DNA from: Fuscovulum ytuae
GTDB lineage: Bacteria > Pseudomonadota > Alphaproteobacteria > Rhodobacterales > Rhodobacteraceae
Assembly (NCBI RefSeq): GCF_029953595.1
Contig: NZ_CP124535.1
Span: 3,393,001-3,457,000 of the forward strand
DNA length: 64,000 nt
Reading direction: 5' to 3'
The position numbers were made by a program, and so were the translations under genes. Positions 17,162 through 26,954 of this stretch are shown piece after piece (position 1 is the stretch's first letter; each line of letters starts with the position of its first letter). The notes under the pieces were generated by a model. The model ran no database searches and was not told the origin of the DNA. It was given only the letters and a program-made list of their open reading frames with translations.

Positions 17162-20077
17162 ATGTGCGCCGAGACCACCGCCACGCCCGATTACCGTTCC
17201 ACCGTCTTCCTGCCGGAAACCGAGTTCCCCATGCGCGCGGGCCTGCCGCAGCGCGAGCCCGAATGGCTGGCGCGGTGGGAGCGGATCGGAGTCTATGACC
17301 GCCTGCGCGAGAAGGAAGGGCGGGAGCCTTTCACCCTGCATGACGGCCCTCCTTACGCGAACGGGCATCTGCATATCGGGCATGCGCTGAACAAGGTGCT
17401 GAAGGATTTTATCGTCCGGTCGCAGCAGATGCTGGGCCGGGATGCGCGGTATGTGCCGGGCTGGGACTGCCACGGGTTGCCGATCGAATGGAAGATCGAG
17501 GAGCAGTATCGCGCCAAGGGGCTGAACAAGGATGACGTGGATGTGGTGGCCTTTCGGCAGGAATGCCGGAAGTTTGCCGAAGGCTGGATCGATGTGCAGC
17601 GCGAGGAATTCAAACGGCTGGGCGTGACGGGGAATTGGGCGGACCCGTATCTGACGATGGATTACCACGCCGAGGCGGTGATCGCGGATGAGTTCATGAC
17701 CTTCCTGATGAACGGCACGCTTTATCAGGGGTCGAAGCCCGTGATGTGGTCGCCCGTGGAGAAAACCGCGCTGGCCGAAGCGGAGGTGGAGTATCACGAC
17801 CATACCAGCCATCAGGTCTGGGTGAAGTTCCGGGTGCATACGGGCGATGCGCTTTTTACCAAGACGCCGACAGATGTGGTGATCTGGACCACCACGCCTT
17901 GGACCATCCCGCAGAACCGGGCGATCTGTTTCGGGCCGGAGATCAGCTATGGTCTTTACGAGATCATCGGGCGGCCTGCCGAGAGCAACGCCACCATCGG
18001 GCATCGCGTGCTGCTGGCCGACAAGCTGGCCGAGGCGGCTTTTGGGCAGGCCAAGCTGGGCGGGGCCGAATATGTGCGTCGGCTGTGCGATGTGTCGGCG
18101 GATGACCTTGGGGCGCTGGTCTGCGCGCATCCCTTCCGGGGGATCGAGGGTGGCGCGGGCGAGTGGGATTATGACGTGCCGCTGCTGCCGGGCGATCATG
18201 TGACGGATGATGCGGGCACGGGGTTTGTGCATACCGCACCGAGCCACGGGGATGACGACTATCAGATCGGGCTGAAATTCGGTCTGGCCATGACGTACAA
18301 CGTGGAGCCGGACGGGTCCTATCGGGCCAATCTGCCGTTGTTCGGCGGGCAGCACATCATCCTTCCCGATGGGAAGGAGGGGCCTGCCAATGTGTCGATC
18401 ATCAAGGCTTTGGCGGGGACGGGGACGCTGTTTGCCAAGGCGAAGCTGCGGCATTCCTATCCGCATTCGTGGCGGTCGAAGGCCCCGGTCATCTATCGCA
18501 ACACGCCGCAGTGGTTTGTGTCAATCGACCGGGCGCTGGCGGATGGGATGGGCCAATATGGCGACACGATCCGCGAACGCGCGCTGACATCCATCGACAA
18601 GCTGGTGGAGTGGACGCCTGCGACCGGGCGCAATCGCCTGTATTCGATGATCGAGGCGCGGCCGGATTGGGTGTTGAGCCGTCAGCGCGCATGGGGCGTG
18701 CCGCTAACCTGTTTCGTGAAGAAGGGGGCACAGCCGACGGACCCGGATTTCCTACTGAAGAACCCGGAGGTGAATGCCCGCATCAAGGCAGCGTTTGAGG
18801 CCGAGGGCGCGGATGTCTGGTATGTGCCTGGGTTCAAGGACAAGGTTCTGGGCGGGATCGTGGACCCTGCAGCCTATGACCAAGTCTTTGACGTGCTGGA
18901 TGTGTGGTTTGATTCCGGGTCGACACACGCCTTCGTGCTGCGTGACCGAAAGGACGGGACGGCGGACGGGATTGCCGACCTGTATCTGGAAGGCACCGAC
19001 CAGCATCGCGGGTGGTTCCATTCGTCCATGCTGCAAGCCTGCGGCACCAAGGGGCGCGCGCCCTATCGGGGCGTGCTGACGCATGGCTTCACGCTGGACG
19101 AGAAGGGCATGAAAATGTCCAAGTCGCTGGGCAACACGGTCGCGCCGCAGGAGGTGATCGGGGAATACGGTGCCGATATTCTGCGCCTGTGGGTGGCGCA
19201 GTCGGATTACACGGTGGACCTGCGGATCGGGAAAGAGATCCTGAAGGGCGTGGCGGACAGCTATCGCCGTCTGCGCAACACGATGCGCTTCATGCTGGGG
19301 AACCTTGCCGGGTTCGACGAGGCCGAACGGGTAGCCATCGAAGAGATGCCAGAGCTGGAGCGGTGGGTGCTGCACCGTCTGGCGGAACTGGATGCCGAGG
19401 TGCGCGAGGGCTATGCCAAGTACGACTTCCAAGGTGTGTTCCAGAAGCTGTTTGCCTTCTGCACGACGGACCTATCGTCGATCTATTTCGACATTCGGAA
19501 GGACGCGCTTTACTGCGATGCGCCTCAGTCCTTGCGGCGTCGGGCGGCGCGGACGGTGCTGGACCTGATCTTCCATCGGCTGGTGACATGGCTGGCGCCG
19601 ATCCTTGTCTTCACGATGGAGGATGTGTGGCTGTCGCGCTTCCCCGGTGAGGGGGAGTCGGTCCATCTGCGGGATATCCCCGAGACGCCTGCGGCATGGC
19701 TGAATCATCCGCTGGCGGTGAAATGGGACCGTATCCGTGCGGTGCGCCGTGTGGTGACGGGGGCCTTGGAGGTGCAGCGGGTGGCGAAGGTCATCGGTGC
19801 CTCGCTGGAAGCGGCACCTGTGGTGCATGTGGATGGGCCGACGGCAGCGCTGCTGGAGGGCGTGCCCTTTGCGGATGTCTGCATCACATCGGGGATTTCC
19901 GTGGTGACGGAGGCGGCACCGGAGGGGGCCTTCACGCTGGCCGAGGTGCCGGGTGTGGCGGTTGTTTTCCGTGGGGCGGATGGGGCGAAATGCGAACGCT
20001 GCTGGCAGGTCTTGCCGGATGTGGGGACGCATAAGCATCCGGGGACCTGCGCACGGTGCAATGACGCCCTCGGATGA
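17162..20077 (+). CDS. ileS: Isoleucyl-tRNA synthetase
   Basis: The 971-residue class I synthetase charges tRNA-Ile. The HIGH signature appears as HLHIGHALNK (about residue 70). The editing CP1 domain contains VIWTTTPWTIPQNRA, and KMSKS is in GMKMSKSLGN at ~655. The C-terminus ends with a zinc-binding motif of four cysteines (CERCWQ ... CARC), typical of bacterial type 1 IleRS. ATG 17162 is chosen because AGAGGA lies ahead and the protein then begins MCAETTATPDYRSTVFLP. The last 17 bases overlap the following DUF3253 gene. No T-box is expected in this phylum and none is seen. Confidence 0.97.
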   Translation: MCAETTATPDYRSTVFLPETEFPMRAGLPQREPEWLARWERIGVYDRLREKEGREPFTLHDGPPYANGHLHIGHALNKVLKDFIVRSQQMLGRDARYVPGWDCHGLPIEWKIEEQYRAKGLNKDDVDVVAFRQECRKFAEGWIDVQREEFKRLGVTGNWADPYLTMDYHAEAVIADEFMTFLMNGTLYQGSKPVMWSPVEKTALAEAEVEYHDHTSHQVWVKFRVHTGDALFTKTPTDVVIWTTTPWTIPQNRAICFGPEISYGLYEIIGRPAESNATIGHRVLLADKLAEAAFGQAKLGGAEYVRRLCDVSADDLGALVCAHPFRGIEGGAGEWDYDVPLLPGDHVTDDAGTGFVHTAPSHGDDDYQIGLKFGLAMTYNVEPDGSYRANLPLFGGQHIILPDGKEGPANVSIIKALAGTGTLFAKAKLRHSYPHSWRSKAPVIYRNTPQWFVSIDRALADGMGQYGDTIRERALTSIDKLVEWTPATGRNRLYSMIEARPDWVLSRQRAWGVPLTCFVKKGAQPTDPDFLLKNPEVNARIKAAFEAEGADVWYVPGFKDKVLGGIVDPAAYDQVFDVLDVWFDSGSTHAFVLRDRKDGTADGIADLYLEGTDQHRGWFHSSMLQACGTKGRAPYRGVLTHGFTLDEKGMKMSKSLGNTVAPQEVIGEYGADILRLWVAQSDYTVDLRIGKEILKGVADSYRRLRNTMRFMLGNLAGFDEAERVAIEEMPELERWVLHRLAELDAEVREGYAKYDFQGVFQKLFAFCTTDLSSIYFDIRKDALYCDAPQSLRRRAARTVLDLIFHRLVTWLAPILVFTMEDVWLSRFPGEGESVHLRDIPETPAAWLNHPLAVKWDRIRAVRRVVTGALEVQRVAKVIGASLEAAPVVHVDGPTAALLEGVPFADVCITSGISVVTEAAPEGAFTLAEVPGVAVVFRGADGAKCERCWQVLPDVGTHKHPGTCARCNDALG

Positions 20078-20297
20078 GGTGATCGCGGCCCTGATGCTGG
20101 ACCTTGCCCTGCGGCGGGGGCGGGGGAAGACCTTCTGCCCGTCGGACGTGGCGCGGGGGCTGGCCGCCGATTGGCGGCCCCTGATGGGGCGGGTGCGGAT
20201 GGTTGCGGCATCGCATGCGGATATTGAGGCGGTGCAGAAGGGCGAACCGGTTGATCCGCTGACGGCGCGGGGGCCGATCCGGTTGCGACTGCGGTAG
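20061..20297 (+). CDS. DUF3253 domain protein
   Basis: A 78-residue protein starting inside the end of ileS (17-bp overlap) in another frame. It reads MTPSDEVIAALMLDLALRRG, then KTFCPSDVARGLAADWRPLM and a basic C-terminus ending GPIRLRLR. This matches DUF3253, small proteins with a winged-helix-like fold of unknown function. The overlap implies translational coupling to ileS. The stop codon TAG lies within a GTAG-type palindrome (20294-20320). It is shorter than its flanking shadow frames, so it is easy to miss. Confidence 0.85.
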   Translation: MTPSDEVIAALMLDLALRRGRGKTFCPSDVARGLAADWRPLMGRVRMVAASHADIEAVQKGEPVDPLTARGPIRLRLR

Positions 20298-20367
20298 ATG
20301 GGCCGGACGGCCCATCCTACGGCTTAAGCCGATAGGGGTAGGGTGGGGTTTCCCCCCACGGCCCTAC
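20294..20367. repeat. Pair of GTAG-type palindromes (REPIN-like)
   Basis: There are two imperfect palindromes, each starting with GTAG and ending with CCTAC or CTAC. The first spans 20294-20320 (GTAGATGGGCC ... GGCCCATCCTAC, 9-bp perfect core). The second spans 20338-20367 (GTAGGGTGGGG ... CCCCCCACGGCCCTAC). A 5' GTAG tetranucleotide is the mark of REP elements mobilised by RAYT transposases. No RAYT gene is in the window. They may also terminate ileS-DUF3253 transcripts. Confidence 0.5.
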
Positions 20368-20434
20368 CTTTCGGCCTTGCCGAAGCGCGTGGCGAGGTCT
20401 AGCCCTTTCGTAACGGTTCCATGACGGGTGCATC

Positions 20435-21271
20435 TTGACCCTTGGTGTCTTTCTGGCGGTGCTGGCCGCCGCCTTTCTGCATGCGCTGTGGAATGCGCTG
20501 ATCAAGCTTGGCACGTCGAAGGCGGGGGGGATGGTGATCCTGTCCATCGCGGAGGTGCCGATTGGCCTGTCGGTTGCGCTGTTCCGGCCCTTTCCCGAGG
20601 CGGAGGTCTGGTGGTGGCTGATCGCGTCAGGCTGCACACATTTTTGCTATAAGTCCTTCCTCGTCTTTGCCTATGAGCGGGGGGATCTGTCGCGGGTTTA
20701 TCCCATCGCGCGGGGGGCGGCGCCGATGGTGGTGGCGGTGGTGGGGGCGCTGACGCTGCCCGATGCGATATCCATGCAGGAATATCTGGGGGTGGTGGTG
20801 CTTGGCCTTGGCATCCTCTTGATGGCGCGGGGGGTGTTCACGCGGGGTGAGGATCGGCGGCTTTTGCCTTTCGCGCTGGGTTCAGCTTGCGCGACAGCGA
20901 CCTATACGCTGATTGACGGGCTGGGGGCGCGGGTGTCGGGGGATGCGGTGGCCTATGTGGCCTGGGTCTTTGTGGTGGATGGCACGATCTTCACCACGGG
21001 CATGCTTTTGTGGAAGGGGTTGGACGTGATCCCGCGGCAGCGGAAGGCGTGGGGCGTGGCGACGGTGGCTTCGGCTGCGTCCTATGGGGCCTATGCGGTG
21101 TCGGTCTGGGCGATGACGGTGGCGCCTTTGGCGGTCGTGGCGGCGCTGCGCGAGACGTCGATCCTGTTTGCGGTGCTGATCGGCTGGCTGGCTTTTGGCG
21201 AGAAGATGGGGGTCGACAAGGCTGTGGCGGCGGTGGTGATCGTCGCGGGCGTGGTGATGACGCGGTTATGA
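20435..21271 (+). CDS. EamA/DMT-family transporter (TTG start)
   Basis: The 278-residue membrane protein has around ten hydrophobic helices and the EamA duplication. Landmarks are FLHALWNALIKLG in helix 1, SRVYPIARGAAPMVVAVVGA at the end of the first half and SWAVALRETS-like ALRETSILFAVLIGWLAFGE near the end of the second. The presence of YPIARG is typical of a DMT subgroup annotated as EamA or phosphonate-utilisation associated transporters; the substrate is unknown. The only start that keeps the first helix is TTG at 20435; the nearby ATG at 20421 is out of frame. It is a different subfamily from the transporter at 7163-8128. It is convergent with pcs. Confidence 0.83.
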   Translation: MTLGVFLAVLAAAFLHALWNALIKLGTSKAGGMVILSIAEVPIGLSVALFRPFPEAEVWWWLIASGCTHFCYKSFLVFAYERGDLSRVYPIARGAAPMVVAVVGALTLPDAISMQEYLGVVVLGLGILLMARGVFTRGEDRRLLPFALGSACATATYTLIDGLGARVSGDAVAYVAWVFVVDGTIFTTGMLLWKGLDVIPRQRKAWGVATVASAASYGAYAVSVWAMTVAPLAVVAALRETSILFAVLIGWLAFGEKMGVDKAVAAVVIVAGVVMTRL

Positions 21272-21311
21272 CGGGTGCTGCGGGGGGCGTGCACTGCACG
21301 CGCCGCCAGCA

Positions 21312-22019
21312 TCAGGCCACGCGGTCGATGTTCCGATCGGGGATGAGTTGCTGCGCGATCCCGGCGAAAGTCAGGTAGAGCGAGGTTACCACCAGCCCCC
21401 AATGCGCCCAGCTTTGGGGGTAGAAATCCACCCATGCCGCCCAGCCTGCAAAGAAGACCCAAGCGAGCGCCATGGGCAGGGTCACCATGCGCCAGCGCGC
21501 GGTGCGCACGGGGTGAACGAATTTCAGGTTGGTGAACATGCCCACGGTCAGGGCGATGACGATCAGCAGGATGATCCACCATGCCGGATGCAGGGCGAAG
21601 AGGACCAGCACCACCATGTTCCAACAGGCGGGAAAGCCTGCAAAGGATTTGTCCTTTGTCTTCATCCGGGTGTCGGCGAAATAGACCACGGAGCCATAGA
21701 CGATGGCGATGATGGCGAACCACCCTGTCCAGCCTGGCAGCAGCCCCGATTTGAACAGGGCATAGGCGGGAATGAAGACATAGGTCAGGTAATCCACGAT
21801 CAGGTCCATCAGGACGCCGTCATAGGTGGGCCAGTTCTTCGTCACGTCATAGCGGCGCGCGAGGGGGCCGTCGATGCCATCGACCAGAAGGGCGACGACG
21901 AGCCAGAGGAACATCAAGCTCCACTGTTCCTCGACGGCGGCGAGCATGGCGAACATCGAAAGCACCGCGCCGGTCGCGGTGAGGAGGTGGACGCCGAGGG
22001 CCTTGAAACGCATATCCAT
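21312..22019 (-). CDS. pcs: Phosphatidylcholine synthase
   Basis: The 235-residue membrane enzyme condenses CDP-diacylglycerol with choline to give phosphatidylcholine. This route is found in alphaproteobacteria that live with eukaryotes or in the sea. The CDP-alcohol phosphotransferase signature DGx2ARx8Gx3Dx3D is stretched here as DGIDGPLARRYDVTKNWP followed by YDGVLMDLIVDYL, with all metal-binding Asp present. About eight hydrophobic helices are visible. ATG 22019 or the next in-frame ATG 22013 may be the start. It is convergent with the DMT transporter and lies 41 bp after the end of xerC on the same strand. Confidence 0.93.
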   Translation of the reverse strand: MDMRFKALGVHLLTATGAVLSMFAMLAAVEEQWSLMFLWLVVALLVDGIDGPLARRYDVTKNWPTYDGVLMDLIVDYLTYVFIPAYALFKSGLLPGWTGWFAIIAIVYGSVVYFADTRMKTKDKSFAGFPACWNMVVLVLFALHPAWWIILLIVIALTVGMFTNLKFVHPVRTARWRMVTLPMALAWVFFAGWAAWVDFYPQSWAHWGLVVTSLYLTFAGIAQQLIPDRNIDRVA

Positions 22020-22060
22020 CCCCCGGTTTGTACCGAAACCGCCCCCGGTTGCAATTCCTG

Positions 22061-22996
22061 TCAGGCCCGGGGATGCGCCTTTTCGTAGACTTCCATCAAT
22101 CGTGATGCATCCACAGCCGTGTAGGCTTGTGTCGTGGAGAGCGAGGCATGGCCCAGAAGTTCCTGAATGGCGCGCAGGTCGCCGCCGGCGGAGAGAAGGT
22201 GGGTGGCAAAGCTGTGGCGGAGCGCGTGGGGGGTGGCGGTGGCGGGCAGGCCAAGCTGCATCCGCGCCTTTTCCATCACCAGCGCGATGAGGCGGGGATT
22301 GAGCGGGCCGCCGCGCGCGCCGCGGAAAAGGGGCTCGGTTGCCGTCAGGTCAAAGGGGCAGAGGCGGGCATAGCGGGCGACAGCGTCGCGGGCGGCGGGC
22401 AGGACGGGAACGAGGCGGGTCTTGCCGCCCTTGCCGGTGATGCGCAGGACATCGGGCAGGGGGTGGGAGGCACCGGTGAGGGAAAGCGCCTCGGAGATCC
22501 GCAGGCCGCATCCGTAGAGGAGGGTGACCACGGCGCTGTCGCGGGCGGCGATCCAGTCTTCTGAATGCTGGTCGCCCACCGCATCGAGCATGGCCTGTGC
22601 GCCGTCTTCGGAAAGGGGGCGTGGCAGTTTGCGTCGGTATTTCGGGCCACGGGCAGAGAGGGTGGTGGTGGCATCCTGCCCGTCGCGGTCGGCCAGCCAT
22701 GCGGTGAAGTTCTTCACGGCAGACAGGGCGCGGGCGAGGGAGCGGGCCGAAAGACCGCGCGCGCGTTCATGTGCCATCCAGGCGCGCAGGTCGGTGAGGG
22801 GGAGGGTGGTGAGGTGGGCAGTGCCTTCTGCCCCGCCGCGATGGCGGGCGAGGAAGGCAAGGAAGCCTGACACATCACGGCCATAGGCGGTGAGGGTGTT
22901 TCCCGCCGCGCCGTCCAGCGCGCGCAGATGGGTCAGCCAGCGCGCAAGCGCGTCGCGCGCCTGTGGCGAAATCATGCCGTCGGGGAGGTCCGTCAT
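22061..22996 (-). CDS. xerC: Tyrosine recombinase XerC
   Basis: The 311-residue site-specific recombinase resolves chromosome dimers at dif with XerD. The N-terminal SAM-like core-binding domain (residues ~15-100) is followed by the catalytic domain. That domain has the first Arg in YGCGLRISEAL, HALRHSFATHLL (His-x-x-Arg), the second His in LGHASLSTTQAYT, and the nucleophile Tyr in the same segment (QAYT). These identify it as Xer-type rather than a phage integrase, as does the absence of any phage gene nearby. It overlaps DUF484 upstream by 4 bp (ATGA), the standard DUF484-xerC operon. Confidence 0.95.
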   Translation of the reverse strand: MTDLPDGMISPQARDALARWLTHLRALDGAAGNTLTAYGRDVSGFLAFLARHRGGAEGTAHLTTLPLTDLRAWMAHERARGLSARSLARALSAVKNFTAWLADRDGQDATTTLSARGPKYRRKLPRPLSEDGAQAMLDAVGDQHSEDWIAARDSAVVTLLYGCGLRISEALSLTGASHPLPDVLRITGKGGKTRLVPVLPAARDAVARYARLCPFDLTATEPLFRGARGGPLNPRLIALVMEKARMQLGLPATATPHALRHSFATHLLSAGGDLRAIQELLGHASLSTTQAYTAVDASRLMEVYEKAHPRA

Positions 22997-23688
22997 TGCA
23001 GCCAGCGGCGCATGGTCCGTTCGAAAACCCCGGCGAAAAAGGCCAGAAGGTCGGTGCCATGCGTCGGTTTGAACTGATGCGGGTCTTCTGCGCCGAGGAC
23101 GAGCATGCCGGGCAGGCGGCCGGTGCCGAAGTCGAGGCGCATCAGCGCCTCGGACCGGATCCAGCCGGAGCGTTCGCCATAAAGCGCGTCATTGTCGGGT
23201 TGCACCTGCCGCAGGACGACGGGGCGCATCGGCACGTTGCGTCCGCCTGCGAGGTAATCGGTGACGAAGCCCGGCTCGGCCACATAAAGCACATCGCCCA
23301 GCTTGCGCAGGAGGGCAGGGCTGTCTTCGGGTTGCACGCTTTCCAGAACGAGGCGGACGCAATCGACGCGCAGGGTGGCAGCGACATCCCCGGCCAGCGA
23401 TTTCAGGAAATCCTCGAAGCTGAGAGGGTCGAGCATCTGGAGGATGGCGCGGTGAATCTGGTTGGTGCCCGCGAGGTTTTCATAGGCGGCAGCGATGACG
23501 GAACGGTGGGTGTCTTCCAGCCGTTCCAGCCGCGCCTCTAGTCGTTCCATCGCGATGCCGCGCAGATCGACGATATTCGACCCCATCGCGCGTTCATTTG
23601 CGGCGATGAGGGCGTTCATCACATCGCGGTCTTCAAGCAGAAGCTCCGGCTCCGCCAGAAGCCGGTCGCGCAGGTCTGGTTCGATCAT
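22993..23688 (-). CDS. DUF484 family protein
   Basis: The 231-residue cytosolic protein belongs to DUF484, a GAF-like-domain family almost always located beside xerC. A helical N-terminus (LLAEPELLLEDRDVMNALIA, LEARLERLEDTHRSVIAAAY) is followed by an alpha/beta domain (VRLVLESVQ, RSGWIRSEALMRLDF, PGMLVLGAEDPHQFKP). The last part, LGAEDPxxFxPxxGT, is diagnostic of the family. Function is not established; a role with chromosome segregation has been supposed from its neighbour. Its stop overlaps the xerC start. Confidence 0.9.
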   Translation of the reverse strand: MIEPDLRDRLLAEPELLLEDRDVMNALIAANERAMGSNIVDLRGIAMERLEARLERLEDTHRSVIAAAYENLAGTNQIHRAILQMLDPLSFEDFLKSLAGDVAATLRVDCVRLVLESVQPEDSPALLRKLGDVLYVAEPGFVTDYLAGGRNVPMRPVVLRQVQPDNDALYGERSGWIRSEALMRLDFGTGRLPGMLVLGAEDPHQFKPTHGTDLLAFFAGVFERTMRRWLQ

Positions 23689-23744
23689 TTGGTTCTACTG
23701 CCCGGTGTCGTTCTTGGTGATTTGCCGGGCAGTATAGCAGGCCG

Positions 23745-24398
23745 TCAAATGATTTTCTGCCCCGTTTTTGCCCAGTCCTTCATGAACTGGTCGAGCCCCT
23801 TGTCGGTAAGGACATGCGAGGCCATGCCCTTGATGACGGCGGGAGGCGCGGTCATCACGTCGGCGCCGATCAGGGCGCATTGGGTGACGTGGTTCGCGGT
23901 GCGGATGGAGGCGGCGAGGATCTGGGTCTCAAACCCGTAATTGTCATAGATTGTGCGGATGTCGCCGATCAGTTCCAGGCCGTCGAGGTTGATGTCATCG
24001 AGCCGCCCGATGAAGGGTGAGATGAAGGTCGCGCCCGCCTTGGCGGCAAGCAGCGCCTGATTGGCCGAGAAGCAGAGGGTGACGTTGACCATTTTGCCTT
24101 CGGAGGACAGGACCTTGCAGGTTTTCAGCCCGTCCCAAGTCAGCGGCACCTTGACGGCGATGTTCGGCGCGATCTCGGCCAGTTTACGGCCTTCTGCGAT
24201 CATGTCATCGGCCTTGAGCGCCACCACTTCGGCCGAGACGGGACCTGAGACGATGGAGCAAATCTCGCGCGTTACTTCGATGATATCGCGGCCGGATTTC
24301 AGGATCAGCGAGGGGTTGGTGGTGACGCCATCGACCATGCCCAGATCGTTGAGTTCGGCGATGGCTTCGACATCGGCGGTATCCACAAAGAATTTCAT
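23745..24398 (-). CDS. Fructose-6-phosphate aldolase / transaldolase-like protein
   Basis: The 217-residue TIM-barrel enzyme belongs to the small transaldolase (TalC/FSA) family. The N-terminus [20 protein letters not shown] and [13 protein letters not shown] are family signatures. The Schiff-base lysine lies in [11 protein letters not shown], and the closing strands contain [12 protein letters not shown] and [13 protein letters not shown]. Short proteins of this group can be either true transaldolases in the pentose phosphate pathway or fructose-6-phosphate aldolases; the residue near the active site that separates them cannot be judged without alignment. Start 24398 has AAGGAC at a good distance. 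It is divergent from priA. Confidence 0.9.
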   Translation of the reverse strand: MKFFVDTADVEAIAELNDLGMVDGVTTNPSLILKSGRDIIEVTREICSIVSGPVSAEVVALKADDMIAEGRKLAEIAPNIAVKVPLTWDGLKTCKVLSSEGKMVNVTLCFSANQALLAAKAGATFISPFIGRLDDINLDGLELIGDIRTIYDNYGFETQILAASIRTANHVTQCALIGADVMTAPPAVIKGMASHVLTDKGLDQFMKDWAKTGQKII

Positions 24399-24512
24399 CG
24401 GCGCGGTCCTTATGGGTTGCGAGGTTTTGGGGGCGGGTTTACCCCAAGAGGCCGCCGGGCGGAAGGGCCGGGCGTAGGTTGCTGCTATAAAAATGTATGG
24501 GGAATCTAACAT

Positions 24513-26705
24513 TTGTATGATCGGACCTATCAGGCGGGTGATCTGGTCGGGGTTCTGACGACCGAGCCGCTTGGGCGCGTGCTGGATTATCGCGCGCCTG
24601 AGGGTGGCTGCGGGGATGGGGATTTCGTCGAGGTGCCGCTTGGGCCGCGCCGGGTGTTGGGTGTGGTTTGGGGCCGGGGACGGGGAGATTGGGACCCGGC
24701 GAAGGTGCGGGCGGTGGGGCGCGTTTTGGATGCGCCGCCGATGCGGGCGGAGTTGCGGGCTTTTCTGGGACGGGCGGCGGATTACACGCTGACGCCTTTG
24801 CCGCAGATGCTGCGCCTTGCGACGCGGGCACCGGGGTTGATGGAGGGGGCGGCGCTGCGGCGGGTTTACCGTCTGGGCGGCACGGTGCCCAATCAATTGA
24901 CCGATGCGCGGCATCGCGTGGTGGAGGCGCTGCGGGCCTTTGGCGGTGCGCCGATGACACTGGGCGAGTTGGCGGAAGAAGCGGGTTGCGGAACCTCGGT
25001 CGTGAAGGGGTTGGTGAAGCTGGGGGTGGTGATCGAGGAAGAGGCCCCGCGCGATTTGCCCTTTCCGTTGTTGGACCCCAAAGGCGGGCCGGAATTGCAG
25101 GGGGATCAGGTCGCAGCGGCGGATGCCCTGATCGCGGCGGTGGCGGCGGGGGAGTATGCGACCACGCTGTTGAAGGGGGTGACCGGGTCGGGGAAGACCG
25201 AGGTCTATTTGGAGGCGGTGGCGGAATGTCTGCGCGCGGGGCGGCAGGCGCTGGTTCTGCTGCCTGAGATCGCGCTGACGGCAGAATTCCTGAAGCGGGT
25301 GGAGGCGCGGTTTGGCGCGCGGCCTGCGGAATGGCATTCAGGCGTGACGATGACCGAGCGGCGGCGGGTCTGGAAGATGGTGGCGACGGGGGGCGCGTCG
25401 GTGGTGGTGGGGGCGCGGTCCGCGCTGTTCCTGCCCTATCAGCGGCTGGGGCTGATCGTGGTCGATGAGGAGCATGATACCTCCTACAAGCAAGAGGAGG
25501 GGGTCCTTTACAACGCGCGAGATATGGCGGTGCTGCGGGCGTCCATTGTGGGCTGCCCGGTTATACTGGCCTCGGCCACGCCATCCTTGGAGACTTGGGC
25601 CAATGTGGAGGCGGGGAAATACGGGCGGCTGGATCTGTCGGCGCGGTTCGGGGCGGCCGAGATGCCGGACATGCGAGCCATCGACATGCGGGCCGAGAAG
25701 CTTCCTTCGGATCGGTGGCTGAGCGGGAAGCTCGCCGCCGAGGTCGCGGCGCGGGTGGCGGCGGGGGAGCAGGCGATGCTGTTCCTGAACCGGCGGGGCT
25801 ATGCGCCGGTGACGCTGTGCCGGGCTTGCGGGCATCAGGTGGGCTGCGACCAATGCGACGCGCGGATGGTGGAGCATCGGTTCCAGAAGCGGCTGGTCTG
25901 CCATCAATGCGGGGCGACAAAGCCGGTGCCGGTGGTCTGCCCGGCGTGCGGGGTGGAGGGGCGGATGGCCGCCGTTGGGCCGGGGGTGGAGCGGCTGGCC
26001 GAAGAGGTGGCGGCACGGTTCCCGGAGGCGCGGGTGGCGGTGCTGTCATCGGATCTGTTCGGATCGGCGCGGGCCTTGAAGGCGCAGATCGAGGCGATTG
26101 CGGGGGGCGAGGCGGATATCATCATTGGCACGCAGATTGTGGCGAAGGGGCATAACTTTCCGCTGCTGACGCTGGTGGGGGTGATTGATGCGGACCTTGG
26201 CTTGCAGGGGTCGGACCTGCGGGCAGCGGAGCGGACGTTTCAGTTGATGCGGCAGGTGGCGGGGCGCGCGGGGCGGGTCGAGGGGCGCAAGGGCGTGGCG
26301 CTCTTGCAGACCCATCAGCCGGAGCATCCGGTGATACGGGCGATCCTTGGCGGGGATGAAGAGGCCTTCTGGAAGGCGGAGGCGGCCGAGCGGCGGGCGG
26401 CGGGGGTGCCGCCCTATGGCCGGATGGCTGGGGTTATCCTTTCCAGCCCGGATGTGGCGCAGGTCTTCGATTTTGCCGGCGCGTTGGCGCGCCGGGACGC
26501 GCCCTTGCGGGCGGTGGGGGCGCAGGTCTATGGGCCCGCGCCTGCACCCATCGCGCGGGTGCGGGGGCGGCATCGGGTGCGGCTGTTGGTGAAGGCCGAA
26601 AAGGGCGTGCCCCTGCAGGCGGCATTGGCGGAATGGGTGGGGCAGATGAAGCTGCCTGCCAATCTAAGGCTTGCGGTGGATATCGATCCGCAAAGCTTTT
26701 TGTAG
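24513..26705 (+). CDS. priA: Primosomal replication restart helicase PriA
   Basis: The 730-residue superfamily 2 helicase restarts stalled replication forks. The N-terminal DNA-binding domain ([20 protein letters not shown]) is followed by Walker A ([13 protein letters not shown], ~220), the DEEH box in [20 protein letters not shown], and [12 protein letters not shown]. Helicase lobe 2 has an inserted zinc-binding domain with eight cysteines (CRACG..CDQC..CHQCG..CPACG). The start is unusual: an in-frame TAA lies two codons upstream, so TTG 24513 is the first possible start. GGGGA at 24499-24503 gives it a proper ribosome binding site. It lies divergent from the transaldolase-like gene. Confidence 0.95.
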   Translation: MYDRTYQAGDLVGVLTTEPLGRVLDYRAPEGGCGDGDFVEVPLGPRRVLGVVWGRGRGDWDPAKVRAVGRVLDAPPMRAELRAFLGRAADYTLTPLPQMLRLATRAPGLMEGAALRRVYRLGGTVPNQLTDARHRVVEALRAFGGAPMTLGELAEEAGCGTSVVKGLVKLGVVIEEEAPRDLPFPLLDPKGGPELQGDQVAAADALIAAVAAGEYATTLLKGVTGSGKTEVYLEAVAECLRAGRQALVLLPEIALTAEFLKRVEARFGARPAEWHSGVTMTERRRVWKMVATGGASVVVGARSALFLPYQRLGLIVVDEEHDTSYKQEEGVLYNARDMAVLRASIVGCPVILASATPSLETWANVEAGKYGRLDLSARFGAAEMPDMRAIDMRAEKLPSDRWLSGKLAAEVAARVAAGEQAMLFLNRRGYAPVTLCRACGHQVGCDQCDARMVEHRFQKRLVCHQCGATKPVPVVCPACGVEGRMAAVGPGVERLAEEVAARFPEARVAVLSSDLFGSARALKAQIEAIAGGEADIIIGTQIVAKGHNFPLLTLVGVIDADLGLQGSDLRAAERTFQLMRQVAGRAGRVEGRKGVALLQTHQPEHPVIRAILGGDEEAFWKAEAAERRAAGVPPYGRMAGVILSSPDVAQVFDFAGALARRDAPLRAVGAQVYGPAPAPIARVRGRHRVRLLVKAEKGVPLQAALAEWVGQMKLPANLRLAVDIDPQSFL

Positions 26706-26954
26706 GGGCTCATACCCTTTCTTGGGGTTTTGTTACGCCTTCGGCGCAAGATGTTGAAAAATCTTCGTTTCGCCACAAGGATCGGGTCATATGCCTTAAT
26801 TTCTCCGACCTTTGTCTGTTCTTTTCGTGGAAGGAATCAGGCAGTGTGACGTTGTCCACAGGCCAAGCCCTTGACGGCAAAGCGATGGATCGGCGGGCTG
26901 AGACGCCGGAAGGGGCGATGCTCTGGATATGGGGTGTCGCAGGAGGAACAAAGA
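26706..26954. other. AT-richer intergenic region upstream of PepSY-like gene
   Basis: This 249-bp gap contains a small CGCCTTCGGCGC hairpin near 26736-26750, followed by moderately AT-rich sequence to about 26830. The hairpin may end priA transcription. I see no well-formed promoter and no gene; the ribosome binding site of the next gene (AGGAGG, 26941-26946) is excellent. Confidence 0.4.

Noticed and set aside
22061-22996. Phage integrase with att site
   Set aside because: DUF484 neighbour, Xer-type motifs and no phage genes or tRNA nearby; it is the housekeeping xerC.
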